Source of the DNA: JBQTKD01 sp963703165
GTDB taxonomy: Bacteria; Actinomycetota; Actinomycetes; Sporichthyales; Sporichthyaceae
NCBI GenBank assembly: GCA_963703165.1
Contig: OY969798.1
Span: 2,604,001-2,668,000 of the forward strand
Direction: 5' to 3'
DNA length: 64,000 nucleotides
Under the pieces are notes generated by a model, which saw only the letters and a program-made list of their open reading frames with translations, had not been told where the DNA came from and ran no database searches. Positions 7,957 through 16,924 of this stretch are shown one piece after another. Position 1 is the first letter of the stretch, and the number at the start of each line of letters is the position of its first letter. Both the position numbers and the translations under genes were made by a program.

Positions 7957-10358
7957 GCACCCTCCTCGACACCCGACCCGCCGCTCCGCTGCGCGAACAG
8001 GCGCCGGTCATCCCCCTGGACCTGCGGCGCCTGCTGATCTCCCTGATCGCGAGTTGCCTCAGCGTCGGCGCCCTCATCGCCGTTGTCCGCATGGGCGCCT
8101 GGCTGCCCAAGTCCTTCGCGATCGTGGCGATCGTCGTGACCCTCGGCGTCCTTGGCCGCCGGCTGCGCCTGCCGCATCCGGTGACCATCGCGGCGCAGAC
8201 CTTCGTCGCGCTGTGCGTCGTGATCGCGATGCAGGCGTCCACCGACGCCACCCTCGGTTTCCTGCCCGGCCCCGGATCCGTCGAGGACCTCGCCGATCAG
8301 TGGGACGCCGGCATCGGGCAACTGACCCGCATCGTCCCGCCCGACCCGCCGACGCTGGGCGTCAGCACGATCATGTTGATCGCTGTCGCCGTGACAGCCA
8401 TTGCGATCGACGCCCTCGCCGTCTCCTACCGCCGCCCGGACTTCGCGGGCCTCGTGCTCATCGGCCTGTCCGCCGTCCCGGCCGCGACGCTGCCCAACGG
8501 CTGGCGCGGGGTCTGGTTCCTGCTGCCGGCTTTCGGTTACCTGTTGCTGCTCTTCGACGGCAACGCCGACCGGGTCCGCCAATGGGGCGACCACACGATC
8601 GTCGATCCCGCCTCGGGCCGTCGCCGGTCCCTGCGGGTCGGCGGCGCCGTCCTGGTGCTGTCCTTCCTCATCCCCGGGGTGCTGCCGCAGATCGGCGGGC
8701 TGTTCAACAACTCCGGCATCGGCCTGCACATCCAGGAACCGATCAAGGTCCAGGACCCGCTCGTCGCCATGCGCAACTTCCTGGTGCGCCCCGTCGACGA
8801 CCCGCTGTTCACCCAGAAGACCGACTCCTACTGGCCCGAGGAGCAGTACCTGCACTCGGTCGTCCTCGAGCTCTTCGACGGCAAGCAGTGGAAGTCCGGC
8901 GACCGCGACGTGCGCAAGTTCGACGGGCTCATCCCCGACTCCGTCGGTCTCGGCCTGGCCGTGCCGACCTCACCGGTGCAGACCGAACTCGCCGCCCGGC
9001 CGGAGTTCGAGGCCGACTACGTGCCGATGCCGCGCCCGGCCAACCGCATCGACATCGAGGGCAACTGGCGCCTCGCCCCGCTGTACGGCGACGTGCTCAG
9101 CTTCTCCGGCCGCGGCCAGTTCAACTCCAAGACCTGGACGGTCGCCGGCCTGGACCGCGACCCTGACGCGAAGGCGCTGACGGGGCCGATCCCCGAGGAT
9201 CCGGCGCTGGCGCAGTACCTGAAGCTGCCGAACCTGCCCCCGGCCATCGCGGCCGAGGCCAAGCGCATCACCAAGGGCGCGAAGAACCCGATCGAGATGG
9301 GTCGCAAGCTACAGGACTACTTCGCCAACGCGAAGAACACCACCTACGACCTGCGTCCGGTCGGCAGTGGCACCCAGGCGATCACGGCATTCCTGGCCAC
9401 CAAGCGCGGCTACGCCGAACAGACCGCCGCGACCATGGCCGTCATGGCCCGCACGCTCGGCATCCCGGCCCGGCTGTCCGTCGGTTTCACCGCGGGTGAG
9501 GGCATCACCGACGGCATCCGCGTGATCGGTGCCCACGACGCGCACGCCTGGCCGGAACTCTTCCTCCCCGAGGCGGGCTGGACCCGCTTCGAGCCCACCC
9601 CGGACAAAGCGCCTGGTGTCCCCAAGCCGCTGCACTGGCTCGCCCCGAATGCCGGCGCTGCACCCCCGAAGCCGGACGACAAGGACAAGAACCAGAGCCC
9701 GCCCCCGCCGCCCAAGCCGCAACCTCAGCCGCAGCAGTCGCAGAGCGAGCCCGAAGACCCGTGCGCGGTCGACCCCGCCGCGTGCCCGAAGCGTGAGGTG
9801 CCCAACGACACCGAGCGCAACGTCCCGCTGGTCGTGATGACCTGGACCCTGCTCGTGCTGCTCCTGCTGGCCGGACCGAAGCTGCTGCGTATCGCGATCA
9901 CCCGGCACCGTTGGGCCGTCGCCGCCGGTGGCGTCCCCGTCGCGCGGACCGCGTGGCTGGAACTGCGCGACGTCGCCATCGATCTCGGGTACGCGTGGCC
10001 GCGCACACGCACGCCGCGTCAGGTCGGCCAGGAACTGACCGAGACGGCGCACCTGACACCGGCCGCGGTCGCGGAACTCGACGTGGTCCTGCGCACCGTC
10101 GAGCAAATCCGCTACGCCCGGTCGAGCGAGGGCAAGCTCGATCCTGCCCCGCTGCGCACCGCAGTGCTGCGGGTGAAGAAGGAACTCTCGGCCGCCGCCT
10201 CACGCGCGGACCGGGCCCGCGCGCTGCTGCTGCCGCGCTCGCTCCCGCCGCTGCTGCGCGAGAACGCGACCAAGCTCCTGCAGCGTCGTCCCAGCGGCGG
10301 TAAGCGTGGAATCCGCACCACCAGAAAGTTCCTCTCGATGGGAGTCGGTCGCCGGTGA
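7953..10358 (+). CDS. TgpA-like membrane transglutaminase-fold protein lacking the catalytic Cys
   Basis: An 801-aa protein. About six N-terminal transmembrane helices (residues 25-260) are followed by an extracytoplasmic transglutaminase-like domain. A Pro/Lys/Gln-rich linker (about 570-600) leads to one more transmembrane helix near 630 and a cytoplasmic DUF4129-like C terminus. The core reads 'RGYAEQTAATMAVMART', where family members normally have R-G-Y-C-E-Q-F-A: residue 488 is Ala, not the catalytic Cys. The His region 'GAHDAHAWPEL' and 'WTRFEPTP' are kept. It overlaps both neighbours by 4 bp. Probably an inactive, perhaps structural or peptide-binding member of the MoxR-DUF58-TgpA module. 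Confidence 0.85.
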   Translation: MSTLLDTRPAAPLREQAPVIPLDLRRLLISLIASCLSVGALIAVVRMGAWLPKSFAIVAIVVTLGVLGRRLRLPHPVTIAAQTFVALCVVIAMQASTDATLGFLPGPGSVEDLADQWDAGIGQLTRIVPPDPPTLGVSTIMLIAVAVTAIAIDALAVSYRRPDFAGLVLIGLSAVPAATLPNGWRGVWFLLPAFGYLLLLFDGNADRVRQWGDHTIVDPASGRRRSLRVGGAVLVLSFLIPGVLPQIGGLFNNSGIGLHIQEPIKVQDPLVAMRNFLVRPVDDPLFTQKTDSYWPEEQYLHSVVLELFDGKQWKSGDRDVRKFDGLIPDSVGLGLAVPTSPVQTELAARPEFEADYVPMPRPANRIDIEGNWRLAPLYGDVLSFSGRGQFNSKTWTVAGLDRDPDAKALTGPIPEDPALAQYLKLPNLPPAIAAEAKRITKGAKNPIEMGRKLQDYFANAKNTTYDLRPVGSGTQAITAFLATKRGYAEQTAATMAVMARTLGIPARLSVGFTAGEGITDGIRVIGAHDAHAWPELFLPEAGWTRFEPTPDKAPGVPKPLHWLAPNAGAAPPKPDDKDKNQSPPPPPKPQPQPQQSQSEPEDPCAVDPAACPKREVPNDTERNVPLVVMTWTLLVLLLLAGPKLLRIAITRHRWAVAAGGVPVARTAWLELRDVAIDLGYAWPRTRTPRQVGQELTETAHLTPAAVAELDVVLRTVEQIRYARSSEGKLDPAPLRTAVLRVKKELSAAASRADRARALLLPRSLPPLLRENATKLLQRRPSGGKRGIRTTRKFLSMGVGRR

Positions 10359-11305
10359 ACTTCGACACCTCGCTGTGGAAGCAGGTACTGGTGATCGGCA
10401 TTGCCGAGGCCGGCCTGTACGCGCTGCTCCCGATCGCCCTGGTGCTGTCCTACCGGGTCAGTCGCACGATCGCGTTCGTGCACGGCGGGATCGCGTCCTC
10501 GGCCGCGCTTCTGTACTGGTGGCTGGTCTTCGACGTCGAGTGGCTGCCCGGCTACCGGCCGACCCTGCCGCCGTTCGTGGGCTTCGTTCTCGTCATCGCG
10601 ATGGGCGCCGCCCTCGGTGCCGGCTACGGCATGGCGGTCACGCTGCCCAAAATCGCGGCGTTGCCGAAGATGACGCTGACCGTAGCCTCGCTCGGCGCCA
10701 TGATGCTCGCGATCGGGTTCTTCTCGACCACGCTCAACGTACCACCGGAGTCCATTCCGCCCAGTCCCTTCGGCACCGGGGGCGTCACCATCTTCGGTGT
10801 CGTCCTGACGACCCTGCGGGCGACGACTCTCGCGATCGCCGTCGGTCTGTGCGTGCTCCTGGCGCTGTTCCTGGCCAAGTCCCGCACCGGCCGCCACCTC
10901 AAGGCGATCTCCGACGACCTCGAGGCCAGCGCGTGGTGCGGGGTGCCGGTCGCGAAACTCGGCACCGGCGTCCACACCGGCGCGGGCGCGATCGCCGCGA
11001 TGGCCGGCGTACTGATCGCCGCCCAGTCCGGCCCTGATCCGATCAACCTGATCACCTTCCTGCTGCGCGGACTGACCGTGGCGATCGTCGGCGGGCTGAT
11101 GAGTCTGCCGCTCGCGTTGGGCGCGGCCCTGGTGCTCGGCGTCGTGCAGAGCGCCCTGGTCGTCGGGATCGTCGGAAGTGACACCGGCGCGTACTCGATC
11201 GGGCGCCAGGAACTGATCCTGTCGGTGATCCTGCTGGCGATGATCCTGGCGGTGGCCAAGGCCAGACCGCGGCAGTTCTATCTCCTCGATCGGCAGAGCC
11301 TGTGA
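10355..11305 (+). CDS. livH: Branched-chain amino acid-type ABC transporter permease (LivH-like)
   Basis: A 316-aa integral membrane protein with about eight hydrophobic segments. It has the LivH-family pattern, including 'LVLSYRVSRTIAFVHGGIAS' near the N terminus and the cytoplasmic coupling segment 'SRTGRHLKAISDDLEASAWCGVPV' typical of this permease class. The GTG start at 10355 overlaps the TgpA-like stop by 4 bp, an unexpected coupling to the MoxR module. It would pair with the fused LivM-LivG protein and LivF downstream. Substrate unknown; members carry branched-chain amino acids, amides, urea or other small solutes. Confidence 0.87.
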   Translation: MNFDTSLWKQVLVIGIAEAGLYALLPIALVLSYRVSRTIAFVHGGIASSAALLYWWLVFDVEWLPGYRPTLPPFVGFVLVIAMGAALGAGYGMAVTLPKIAALPKMTLTVASLGAMMLAIGFFSTTLNVPPESIPPSPFGTGGVTIFGVVLTTLRATTLAIAVGLCVLLALFLAKSRTGRHLKAISDDLEASAWCGVPVAKLGTGVHTGAGAIAAMAGVLIAAQSGPDPINLITFLLRGLTVAIVGGLMSLPLALGAALVLGVVQSALVVGIVGSDTGAYSIGRQELILSVILLAMILAVAKARPRQFYLLDRQSL

Positions 11306-11976
11306 CCGCGATCCTGGATATCCGCAGCCTGTCCGTCGGCTACGGCTCCTACGTGGTGCTGCGCGACGTCGACATCACCCTGGACGGCGGGGAGATCGTC
11401 TCGCTCCTCGGCCTCAACGGCACCGGCAAGTCAACGCTGCTGAAGACGCTGATCGGCACCCTGCCGGTGATCTCCGGGGAGATGCTGCTCGCCGGGCACG
11501 TGGTCACCCCGTGGCCGGCCCACCGACGCATCGAGGCCGGGGTCGCGTTCAGTCCGGAAGGCCGGCGGGTGTTCGCGAACATGAGCGTGGAGGGCAACCT
11601 CCTGGTCGGAGCGGCCTCGCGTCCCCGGGCCGCCGAGCGCACCGGTCTGGCACAGGTACTGACGCTGTTCCCGGAACTGTCCGGGCGCCTGGAGCAACGG
11701 GCCGGGACGCTGTCCGGCGGTGAACAGCAGATGCTCGCCATCGGCCGCGCGTTGATGGCCGCGCCCCGGCTGCTCCTGGTGGAGGAGCCCTCGCAGGGTC
11801 TCGCCCCGGTCATCGTCGACCGCGTCTACGAAGCCCTGGCCGAGATCGCCGCCACCGGCGTCGCGATCCTCATCGCCGAGCAGTTCCAGCAGGTCCGCGA
11901 GGACGCGAGCGACCGCATCCTGGTCATCGACGCCGGGCGAGTGACGACCCATCAGTCGTCAGGGAGAACCGCATGA
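11302..11976 (+). CDS. livF: ABC transporter ATPase (LivF-like)
   Basis: A 224-aa nucleotide-binding subunit. Walker A is 'LLGLNGTGKSTLLKTL', the signature is 'LSGGEQQMLAIGRAL', and Walker B is 'RLLLVEEPSQGLAPVIVD'. 'VAFSPEGRRVFANMSVEGNL' is the typical LivF Q-loop region. It overlaps livH by 4 bp and the fused permease-ATPase gene by 4 bp. With LivG it forms the heterodimeric motor of a HAAT-family importer. Confidence 0.9.
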   Translation: MTAILDIRSLSVGYGSYVVLRDVDITLDGGEIVSLLGLNGTGKSTLLKTLIGTLPVISGEMLLAGHVVTPWPAHRRIEAGVAFSPEGRRVFANMSVEGNLLVGAASRPRAAERTGLAQVLTLFPELSGRLEQRAGTLSGGEQQMLAIGRALMAAPRLLLVEEPSQGLAPVIVDRVYEALAEIAATGVAILIAEQFQQVREDASDRILVIDAGRVTTHQSSGRTA

Positions 11977-13874
11977 GCAAGGTCTTGGTTTCCCCGCGCA
12001 CCCGCCCGGTTCGGGCGACCTGCTCGTCCTTCGGACCGATCAGTCTCGCGTTGTTCCTGCTGGTGTGGGTCTTCGCGGCCCCGGACTACTGGATCTTCAC
12101 CGCCTCCGCGGGGATCCCGCTGGCTGTGGCCGGTCTCGGCCTGCTCGTGCTGCAGGGGTGGGCCCGCGAGCTCTCGCTGGCCAGCGCCGCGCTCTTCGGG
12201 ACTGCCCTGTACTTCTTCGGTTTCCTCAACCGGCCGGACAACCTCGGCAAGGGCATCCCCTGGGTACCCGCGATGATTCTGGCCGTCGGGGCCGTCACCG
12301 CGCTGATGATCATCGTCGCCGCGGCGAGCGTGCGCCTGCCCGGCATCTATCTGGTCGTCATCACCCTGGGCGTCCAGATCACCCTGGAGAAGGCCGTCTT
12401 CACCCAGGGGAAGCTGTCCGGTGGCGTCTCCGGCGGAACCGAACTCGGTCAGTCGATCACCAACCCACGGCCCTGGTTCTTCGACATCGGGTGGCGCGAC
12501 GACACCCGGTTCTACTTCTTCCTGTTGGCGTGGTTGGCCCTGATCGTGCTGCTCGTGGTGAGGTTGCGGCACAGCCCGACGGGTCGCGCGTTCATGCTCG
12601 TCGGAGCGGACCGGCAGGCCGCTGCTGCCGTCGGCATCGATCCGCTGCGCTACCGCATGGCGGCCTTCGGGGTGTCCGGGGCTCTGGCCGGCATGGGTGG
12701 CGTCCTGGGCTGCTGGCTCTACATCAACCCGCCGGTGTTCGTGCAGTACCTCGCGCCGACCTCGCTGGTGATGCTCGCGATCCCGGTGCTCGCCGGGCGG
12801 GACTCGATCGCCTGGGTCATCGCGGTCGCCGGTTTTTACCACGTGCTCCCGGTAGCGGTGGAGAGCTTCCGGATCAACGCGTTCCTGCTCTCCGGCGTCG
12901 GTCTGGTCGGCGGGGCGCTCGTCGGCTCCCGCGGGCTCGGCGGCGCATGGGCCGACGCACGGGTGAAGCTGTTCGGCGACAGCGACCGGGCGCATCTGGC
13001 CAAGGCCGCGGCCGCGGAGAAGGCCACGGCGGCCGACGTGCGGGCCACCGTGGGGAACTGGCTCGGCGCCACCCCTGTCAGCGAACGTCCGGCGCTCGAG
13101 GTGCGCGACGTCCGGGTCCAACTCGACGGCCTCACGATCCTCGACGGGGTCTCCCTCGACGTTCCCACGGGAGGGTTCGTCGGCCTGATCGGACCGAACG
13201 GTGCGGGTAAGAGCACGCTGTTCGACGTCATCAGTGGCGTGCGCCCGCCGGACTCCGGCACGGTCCACATGTTCGGCACCGACGTGTCCCGGCAGGCTGC
13301 CTGGCGTCGCGCGTCCAACGGGATGTCGCGGGTGTTCCAGTCGACCCGGGTCATCGACGACCTGTCGATCGCGGACAACCTGCTGCTCGGTGCGCACCAC
13401 CGGATCAACGCCTCGCCGTTGCTGTACCTGGCCGGTGTGCGCAAGGCGTGGGACTCCGCGGCCGAGGCCGAGGACGCTGCCCGGGCGGTCGCGCGGCTGC
13501 TGAACATCGAGCAGTACTGGTACCAGCGCGCGGGCACCCTGTCGTTCTCCGGCAAGCGCCGCATCGAGATCGGCCGGGCCCTGCTCGCGACCCCACGTCT
13601 GCTGCTGCTCGACGAGCCCGCGGCAGGCCTGGACCCGTACTCCCAGGGCGCCATGTTCGATCTGCTCGGCCAGTTGCACGCCGACCTGCGACTGACCGTC
13701 GTGCTCATCGAGCACAACGTGACCGCCGTGCTGGAGGCCTGCTCCCTGGTGCATGTGCTCGCCGCCGGCAAGGTGTTGGCCTCGGGGACCCCGGACCAGA
13801 TCACTTCCGACGCGACCGTCCGCGCCGACTACCTGGGCAACCGGCTGAAGTTCACGGCCGGTTCGGCGCACTGA
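11973..13874 (+). CDS. Fused LivM permease - LivG ATPase
   Basis: A 633-aa fusion. Residues about 15-330 form a LivM-type permease with roughly eight to ten transmembrane helices and the cytoplasmic segment 'LRHSPTGRAFMLVGADRQAA'. Residues about 370-630 form a LivG-type ATPase with Walker A 'IGPNGAGKSTLFDVISG', signature-like 'LSFSGKRRIEIGRAL' and Walker B 'RLLLLDEPAAGLD'. LivM-LivG fusions are known in actinobacteria. Together with LivH and LivF this gives all membrane and motor parts of an importer, but no periplasmic binding lipoprotein is encoded nearby. Confidence 0.9.
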   Translation: MSKVLVSPRTRPVRATCSSFGPISLALFLLVWVFAAPDYWIFTASAGIPLAVAGLGLLVLQGWARELSLASAALFGTALYFFGFLNRPDNLGKGIPWVPAMILAVGAVTALMIIVAAASVRLPGIYLVVITLGVQITLEKAVFTQGKLSGGVSGGTELGQSITNPRPWFFDIGWRDDTRFYFFLLAWLALIVLLVVRLRHSPTGRAFMLVGADRQAAAAVGIDPLRYRMAAFGVSGALAGMGGVLGCWLYINPPVFVQYLAPTSLVMLAIPVLAGRDSIAWVIAVAGFYHVLPVAVESFRINAFLLSGVGLVGGALVGSRGLGGAWADARVKLFGDSDRAHLAKAAAAEKATAADVRATVGNWLGATPVSERPALEVRDVRVQLDGLTILDGVSLDVPTGGFVGLIGPNGAGKSTLFDVISGVRPPDSGTVHMFGTDVSRQAAWRRASNGMSRVFQSTRVIDDLSIADNLLLGAHHRINASPLLYLAGVRKAWDSAAEAEDAARAVARLLNIEQYWYQRAGTLSFSGKRRIEIGRALLATPRLLLLDEPAAGLDPYSQGAMFDLLGQLHADLRLTVVLIEHNVTAVLEACSLVHVLAAGKVLASGTPDQITSDATVRADYLGNRLKFTAGSAH

Positions 13875-13877
13875 CCC

Positions 13878-14555
13878 ATGGCGCGGATGACCGCCACGTC
13901 CTACGTGGTGCTCGCCCTGCTCGCGCGTCGGCCGTATTCCGCCTACGAGCTCACCAACGAGATCAAGCGCGCCATGAACCAGTGCATGCCGCGTTCGTCC
14001 ACGTTGCTCTACCGCGAGCCGAAGAACCTGGTGGGGCTCGGCTACGCCGTCGTCGACGTCCAGGCGAAGGGCCTGCAGAAGAAGGCGGTGTACTCGATCA
14101 CGCCCGCGGGTCGATCGGCTCTGGACCACTGGTTCAAGCGGCCCGCGACCCCGCCGGTGTTCGAGTCAGAGGCCGTCGTGCGACTCACCTTCGGACACCT
14201 CGGCACCCGCGAGGACCTGGTGGCCTGCCTGGCAGCGATGGAGACCCAGGTCGGCGAACTCGTCGAGAGCAACGTGACGGCCACCGCCGGGTGGTTCGAA
14301 CGCTTCCCGCCGCCCGGCGAGCATCTGGCCGACCTGGCCCTGCTCTCGAAGCTCTACCTGGACTTCTACGCCCTGCTCGTCGACTGGTCGCGCTGGGCCC
14401 GGGAACAAATCGCAGCCCGGCCCGAGGAATGGACCGACGAGGACACGGCGCAGCTGACCACAACCCTGCAGTCGCTGCTGGATCAGGCGCGCGGACTGGT
14501 CTGCGCTGCGGACTCGACCCGGGCGGACCCGACCCGGGCGGCTCCGCCCGAGTAG
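13878..14555 (+). CDS. PadR-family transcriptional regulator
   Basis: A 225-aa protein with the N-terminal PadR winged helix ('TATSYVVLALLARRPYSAYELTNEIKRAM', opening given in part, and 'LVGLGYAV' wing) and a C-terminal helical domain. The ATG at 13878 is 3 bp after the livMG stop, so it likely belongs to the same transcript and may control it. Its last 73 bp overlap the convergent gene at 14483, which is unusual for two real genes but both frames look genuine by composition and domain content. Effector unknown. Confidence 0.87.
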   Translation: MARMTATSYVVLALLARRPYSAYELTNEIKRAMNQCMPRSSTLLYREPKNLVGLGYAVVDVQAKGLQKKAVYSITPAGRSALDHWFKRPATPPVFESEAVVRLTFGHLGTREDLVACLAAMETQVGELVESNVTATAGWFERFPPPGEHLADLALLSKLYLDFYALLVDWSRWAREQIAARPEEWTDEDTAQLTTTLQSLLDQARGLVCAADSTRADPTRAAPPE

Positions 14556-15283
14556 GCAACGACGCAGGTGGCACGCGACCCGGGAGTCAACGAGTCCAGC
14601 GCCGCTGCGCGGACCGCGCCGCTGTCGGGCGTGACCGGCCCGCCTGGAAGCAGGCGCCACGGTCCACCCGCTCGGGTGCGCGCGAGGACGAACAGCCGCG
14701 GCCCGCTCTCGGTGACGGCGTGCAGCACCGTGCAGTTGCCGCGCTCGTCATCGAGCCGACCGACCTCGACAGCGTCCAGTGGCGGCTGCGCAGGTTCCGG
14801 TGCGCGTAGGTGCAACGTCATCCCGTGGGCGACGAGCTGAACAACTCCGGGCGTCTGACGTACTTGCAGAGCCGAAGAGAGGGCGGTGTGCAGCAGACGA
14901 TCCACGCGCCCCGCGGCTCCGGGGCACGCGCGAGTGACTCCCCACTCGCTGCGCAGCAGCACGTAATTACCGGCGGACACAATATGACCAACCATCAGAT
15001 TACAAGTCTGCAGGGTGAATCGGTCGGCCGCCGTAAGTCGGAGCGTCACCGCGTCGGTATGCGGCACGCGCACCTCGCGCCCGCGGTGCGTGATCGAGAC
15101 CAAGCGCCACTGCGGTCCGACCAGCGGTTCGAGGGGGTGCTGGACCATCGCGGGCAGGACCGCGGCGACGGCACGGACCTCGGGGATCGGGGAGCCCGCC
15201 GATCCACCGCTACCCGCCGCCGTCACCGCGGCCACCGCCGCTGCGACCACCGGCGCCGCCAGGGTGAAGGTTCGTGTCCGCAT
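14483..15283 (-). CDS. Secreted META/HslJ-like domain protein
   Basis: A 266-aa protein with an N-terminal signal peptide (MRTRTFTLAAPVVAAAV and following small residues). It holds one region resembling the META/HslJ fold: 'LVGPQWRLVSITHRGREV', then 'RFTLQTCNLMVGHIVSAGNYV' in part, then 'VTRACPG'. The W-x-L ... CN ... T-x-A-C pattern is the META signature. The rest is beta-rich and unclassified. META proteins are often lipoprotein-like stress or heat-shock factors, but function here is unknown. The 3' end overlaps padR convergently by 73 bp. Confidence 0.6.
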   Translation of the reverse strand: MRTRTFTLAAPVVAAAVAAVTAAGSGGSAGSPIPEVRAVAAVLPAMVQHPLEPLVGPQWRLVSITHRGREVRVPHTDAVTLRLTAADRFTLQTCNLMVGHIVSAGNYVLLRSEWGVTRACPGAAGRVDRLLHTALSSALQVRQTPGVVQLVAHGMTLHLRAPEPAQPPLDAVEVGRLDDERGNCTVLHAVTESGPRLFVLARTRAGGPWRLLPGGPVTPDSGAVRAAALDSLTPGSRATCVVAYSGGAARVGSARVESAAQTSPRA

Positions 15284-15373
15284 GGACCATGCAGTCGTGC
15301 GCCATGGCCGGCCGAGTTCCGTCCGACCGAGGAATCACCGGGCTTTCTCAGGAACGGTCCACCCAGAAGCGAA

Positions 15374-15401
15374 GGAGCCCGCCCCCAGGGGGGCGGGCTC
15401 C
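15374..15401 (-). terminator. Strong GC hairpin after the metallothionein-like peptide
   Basis: A near-perfect hairpin with 13-bp arms: ggagcccgccccc at 15374-15386 and gggggcgggctcc at 15389-15401. It begins 14 bp past the stop of the small peptide gene on the minus strand and before the promoter region of the next leftward gene. There is no T-run, which is usual for high-GC actinobacterial terminators. Confidence 0.7.
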
Positions 15402-15414
15402 GTGGCTACGTAAG

Positions 15415-15486
15415 TCAGCTACCGCAGGTGCAGTTGTCTCCGCACGTGCACGGGTTGCAGGTGCAGCCACCGGTGGTGTCGGTCAT
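15415..15486 (-). CDS. 23-aa metallothionein-like six-cysteine micropeptide
   Basis: The minus strand encodes ATG to TGA, 23 residues. After a short polar start (MTDTTGG) it is almost entirely Cys, Thr and Gly, with Cys at 8, 10, 13, 15, 19 and 21 (CxCxxCxCxxxCxC). A Shine-Dalgarno-like 'gagaggaag' lies about 8 nt upstream and the terminator at 15374-15401 follows. The C-x-C spacing is that of metallothionein thiolate clusters, so binding of Cu(I), Zn or another thiophilic metal is the likely role. It sits directly downstream of efeO-efeB. I know no named family it surely belongs to. Confidence 0.7.
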   Translation of the reverse strand: MTDTTGGCTCNPCTCGDNCTCGS

Positions 15487-15552
15487 GCATGCACTTCCTC
15501 TCCGCGGGCCCGCGAGCGCCGGCCAGGTGAACCGAACATACTCCTGGGGGGT

Positions 15553-16839
15553 TCAGCTGAGAAGAGTGTCGCCCCAGAAACGATCAGCACCGGTGACGCC
15601 CGGCGGGCAGGCCCACAGACCCGATCCGGTGTGCCGGATGTACTCGTTCATCACGTCGTCCTGCGACATCTTGCGTTGGATCTTGATGAAGCCGGCCGGG
15701 TCGTTCTGGAACGAGATGAAAAACAGGCCCGCGTCCAGACGGCCCAGGCCGTCGGAGCCGTCGACGAAGGAGTATCCGCGCCGCAGCAGCGTCGTGCCGT
15801 CGTTCTGCTCCGGGGCGACGAGCTTGACGTGCGCGACCTCCGGTTGCTGATCGAAGTCGACCGGGTCACGCTCGAGCCGGAGACCGATCGGGGCGCCCTC
15901 CTTCTTGTCGCGGCCGATGATGTTCTCCTGCTCGGCCAGCGAGGTGCGGTCCCACGTCTCGATGAGCATCCGGATCCGGCGGGCCACCATGAAGCTGCCG
16001 CCGTTGAGCCACTCCTGGTCGGAGTTGCGCACCCACACGTGCTTGTCCAGACCGGCGAAGTCGTCCCCGGCGATGTTGTTGGTGCCGTCCTTGAACCCGA
16101 AGAGGTTGCGCGGGGTCTGCTCGCTGGGAGTGGTCGAGGAGGTCTTGCCGAAGCCGAGTTGCGACCACCGGACGGACACTGTGCCGAATCCGATGCGCGC
16201 CAGGTTGCGGATGGCGTGCACGGCGATCTGCGGGTCGTCCGCGCAGGCCTGCACGGCGATGTCGCCCCGGCTGCGCAGGGCCTCGAGGGTGTCGCCGCGG
16301 AAGTGCGGCAGGTCCTTCAACGCGTCGGGTCGGCGCTTCGCGAGGCCGAACCGGTCCTTGCCGCCCTTGCTGAACAGGCTCGGGCCGAACCCGATGGTGA
16401 TGGTCAGCCGCGACGGCGGCAGGCCGACAGCCTCGCCGGTGTCACCGGGCGGTGCCTGCACGATCGACGGGAAGGAGCCGGGATCCAGGGCGTCCAGTCC
16501 CGCGCACATCCGCTCGGCGGCGCGGGTCCAGGCCTGCAACATCGTGATGAGCTTGGCCCGGTCGGAGTCGAGCACGTCGAAGGTCGTGAAATGCAGGCGG
16601 TCCTGCACCGGGGTCGCGATGCCGGCCTGGTACTGACCGTGGAACGGCACCGGCAGCCCGCGCGGGGCCTCCAGTCCGTCCGGTCCGGAGCCGACGGGCC
16701 CGCCGTCCTGCGCGACGGCGCGGCCCGCATAGCCGAGCGCACCGGCACCCCCGAGCGCCGCGGCGCCGAGCCCTGCCATACCGAGGGCGCGCCGCCGACT
16801 GAGTCCGCCGGTAACGGTCGGGTCAGGTGTGCTGGTCAT
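15553..16839 (-). CDS. efeB: Dyp-type heme peroxidase EfeB, Tat-exported
   Basis: A 428-aa protein with a twin-arginine signal ('GGLSRRRALGMAGLGAAAL') and the Dyp peroxidase hallmark 'FGFKDGTNN' (GxxDG motif with catalytic Asp). Late in the protein 'FISFQNDPAGFIKIQRKMS' is typical of EfeB. The ATG at 16839 is chosen because it directly precedes the Tat signal. EfeB is the periplasmic/extracytoplasmic peroxidase of the EfeUOB ferrous iron importer and may oxidise Fe(II) or release iron from heme. efeO lies just upstream; an IdeR-like box lies 51 bp before the start. Confidence 0.9.
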   Translation of the reverse strand: MTSTPDPTVTGGLSRRRALGMAGLGAAALGGAGALGYAGRAVAQDGGPVGSGPDGLEAPRGLPVPFHGQYQAGIATPVQDRLHFTTFDVLDSDRAKLITMLQAWTRAAERMCAGLDALDPGSFPSIVQAPPGDTGEAVGLPPSRLTITIGFGPSLFSKGGKDRFGLAKRRPDALKDLPHFRGDTLEALRSRGDIAVQACADDPQIAVHAIRNLARIGFGTVSVRWSQLGFGKTSSTTPSEQTPRNLFGFKDGTNNIAGDDFAGLDKHVWVRNSDQEWLNGGSFMVARRIRMLIETWDRTSLAEQENIIGRDKKEGAPIGLRLERDPVDFDQQPEVAHVKLVAPEQNDGTTLLRRGYSFVDGSDGLGRLDAGLFFISFQNDPAGFIKIQRKMSQDDVMNEYIRHTGSGLWACPPGVTGADRFWGDTLLS

Positions 16840-16889
16840 GTCAGGCCTCCGGGCACGGGACTGCACTTTCTGAGGCGCAGTATCCCCTG

Positions 16890-16908
16890 GAAGGTGAGCC
16901 TTGCCTAC
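16890..16908. promoter_or_regulatory. IdeR/DtxR-like iron box upstream of efeB
   Basis: On the minus strand it reads GTAGGCAAGGCTCACCTTC, resembling the consensus TTAGGTTAGGCTAACCTAA (TAGG, AGGCT and ACCT blocks conserved). A second half-site, TTAGGCAAGGCT, abuts it at about 16917-16928 and covers the efeO stop codon. This suggests efeB can be iron-regulated separately from efeO. Confidence 0.55.
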
Positions 16909-16924
16909 GGCAGATCAGCCTTGC

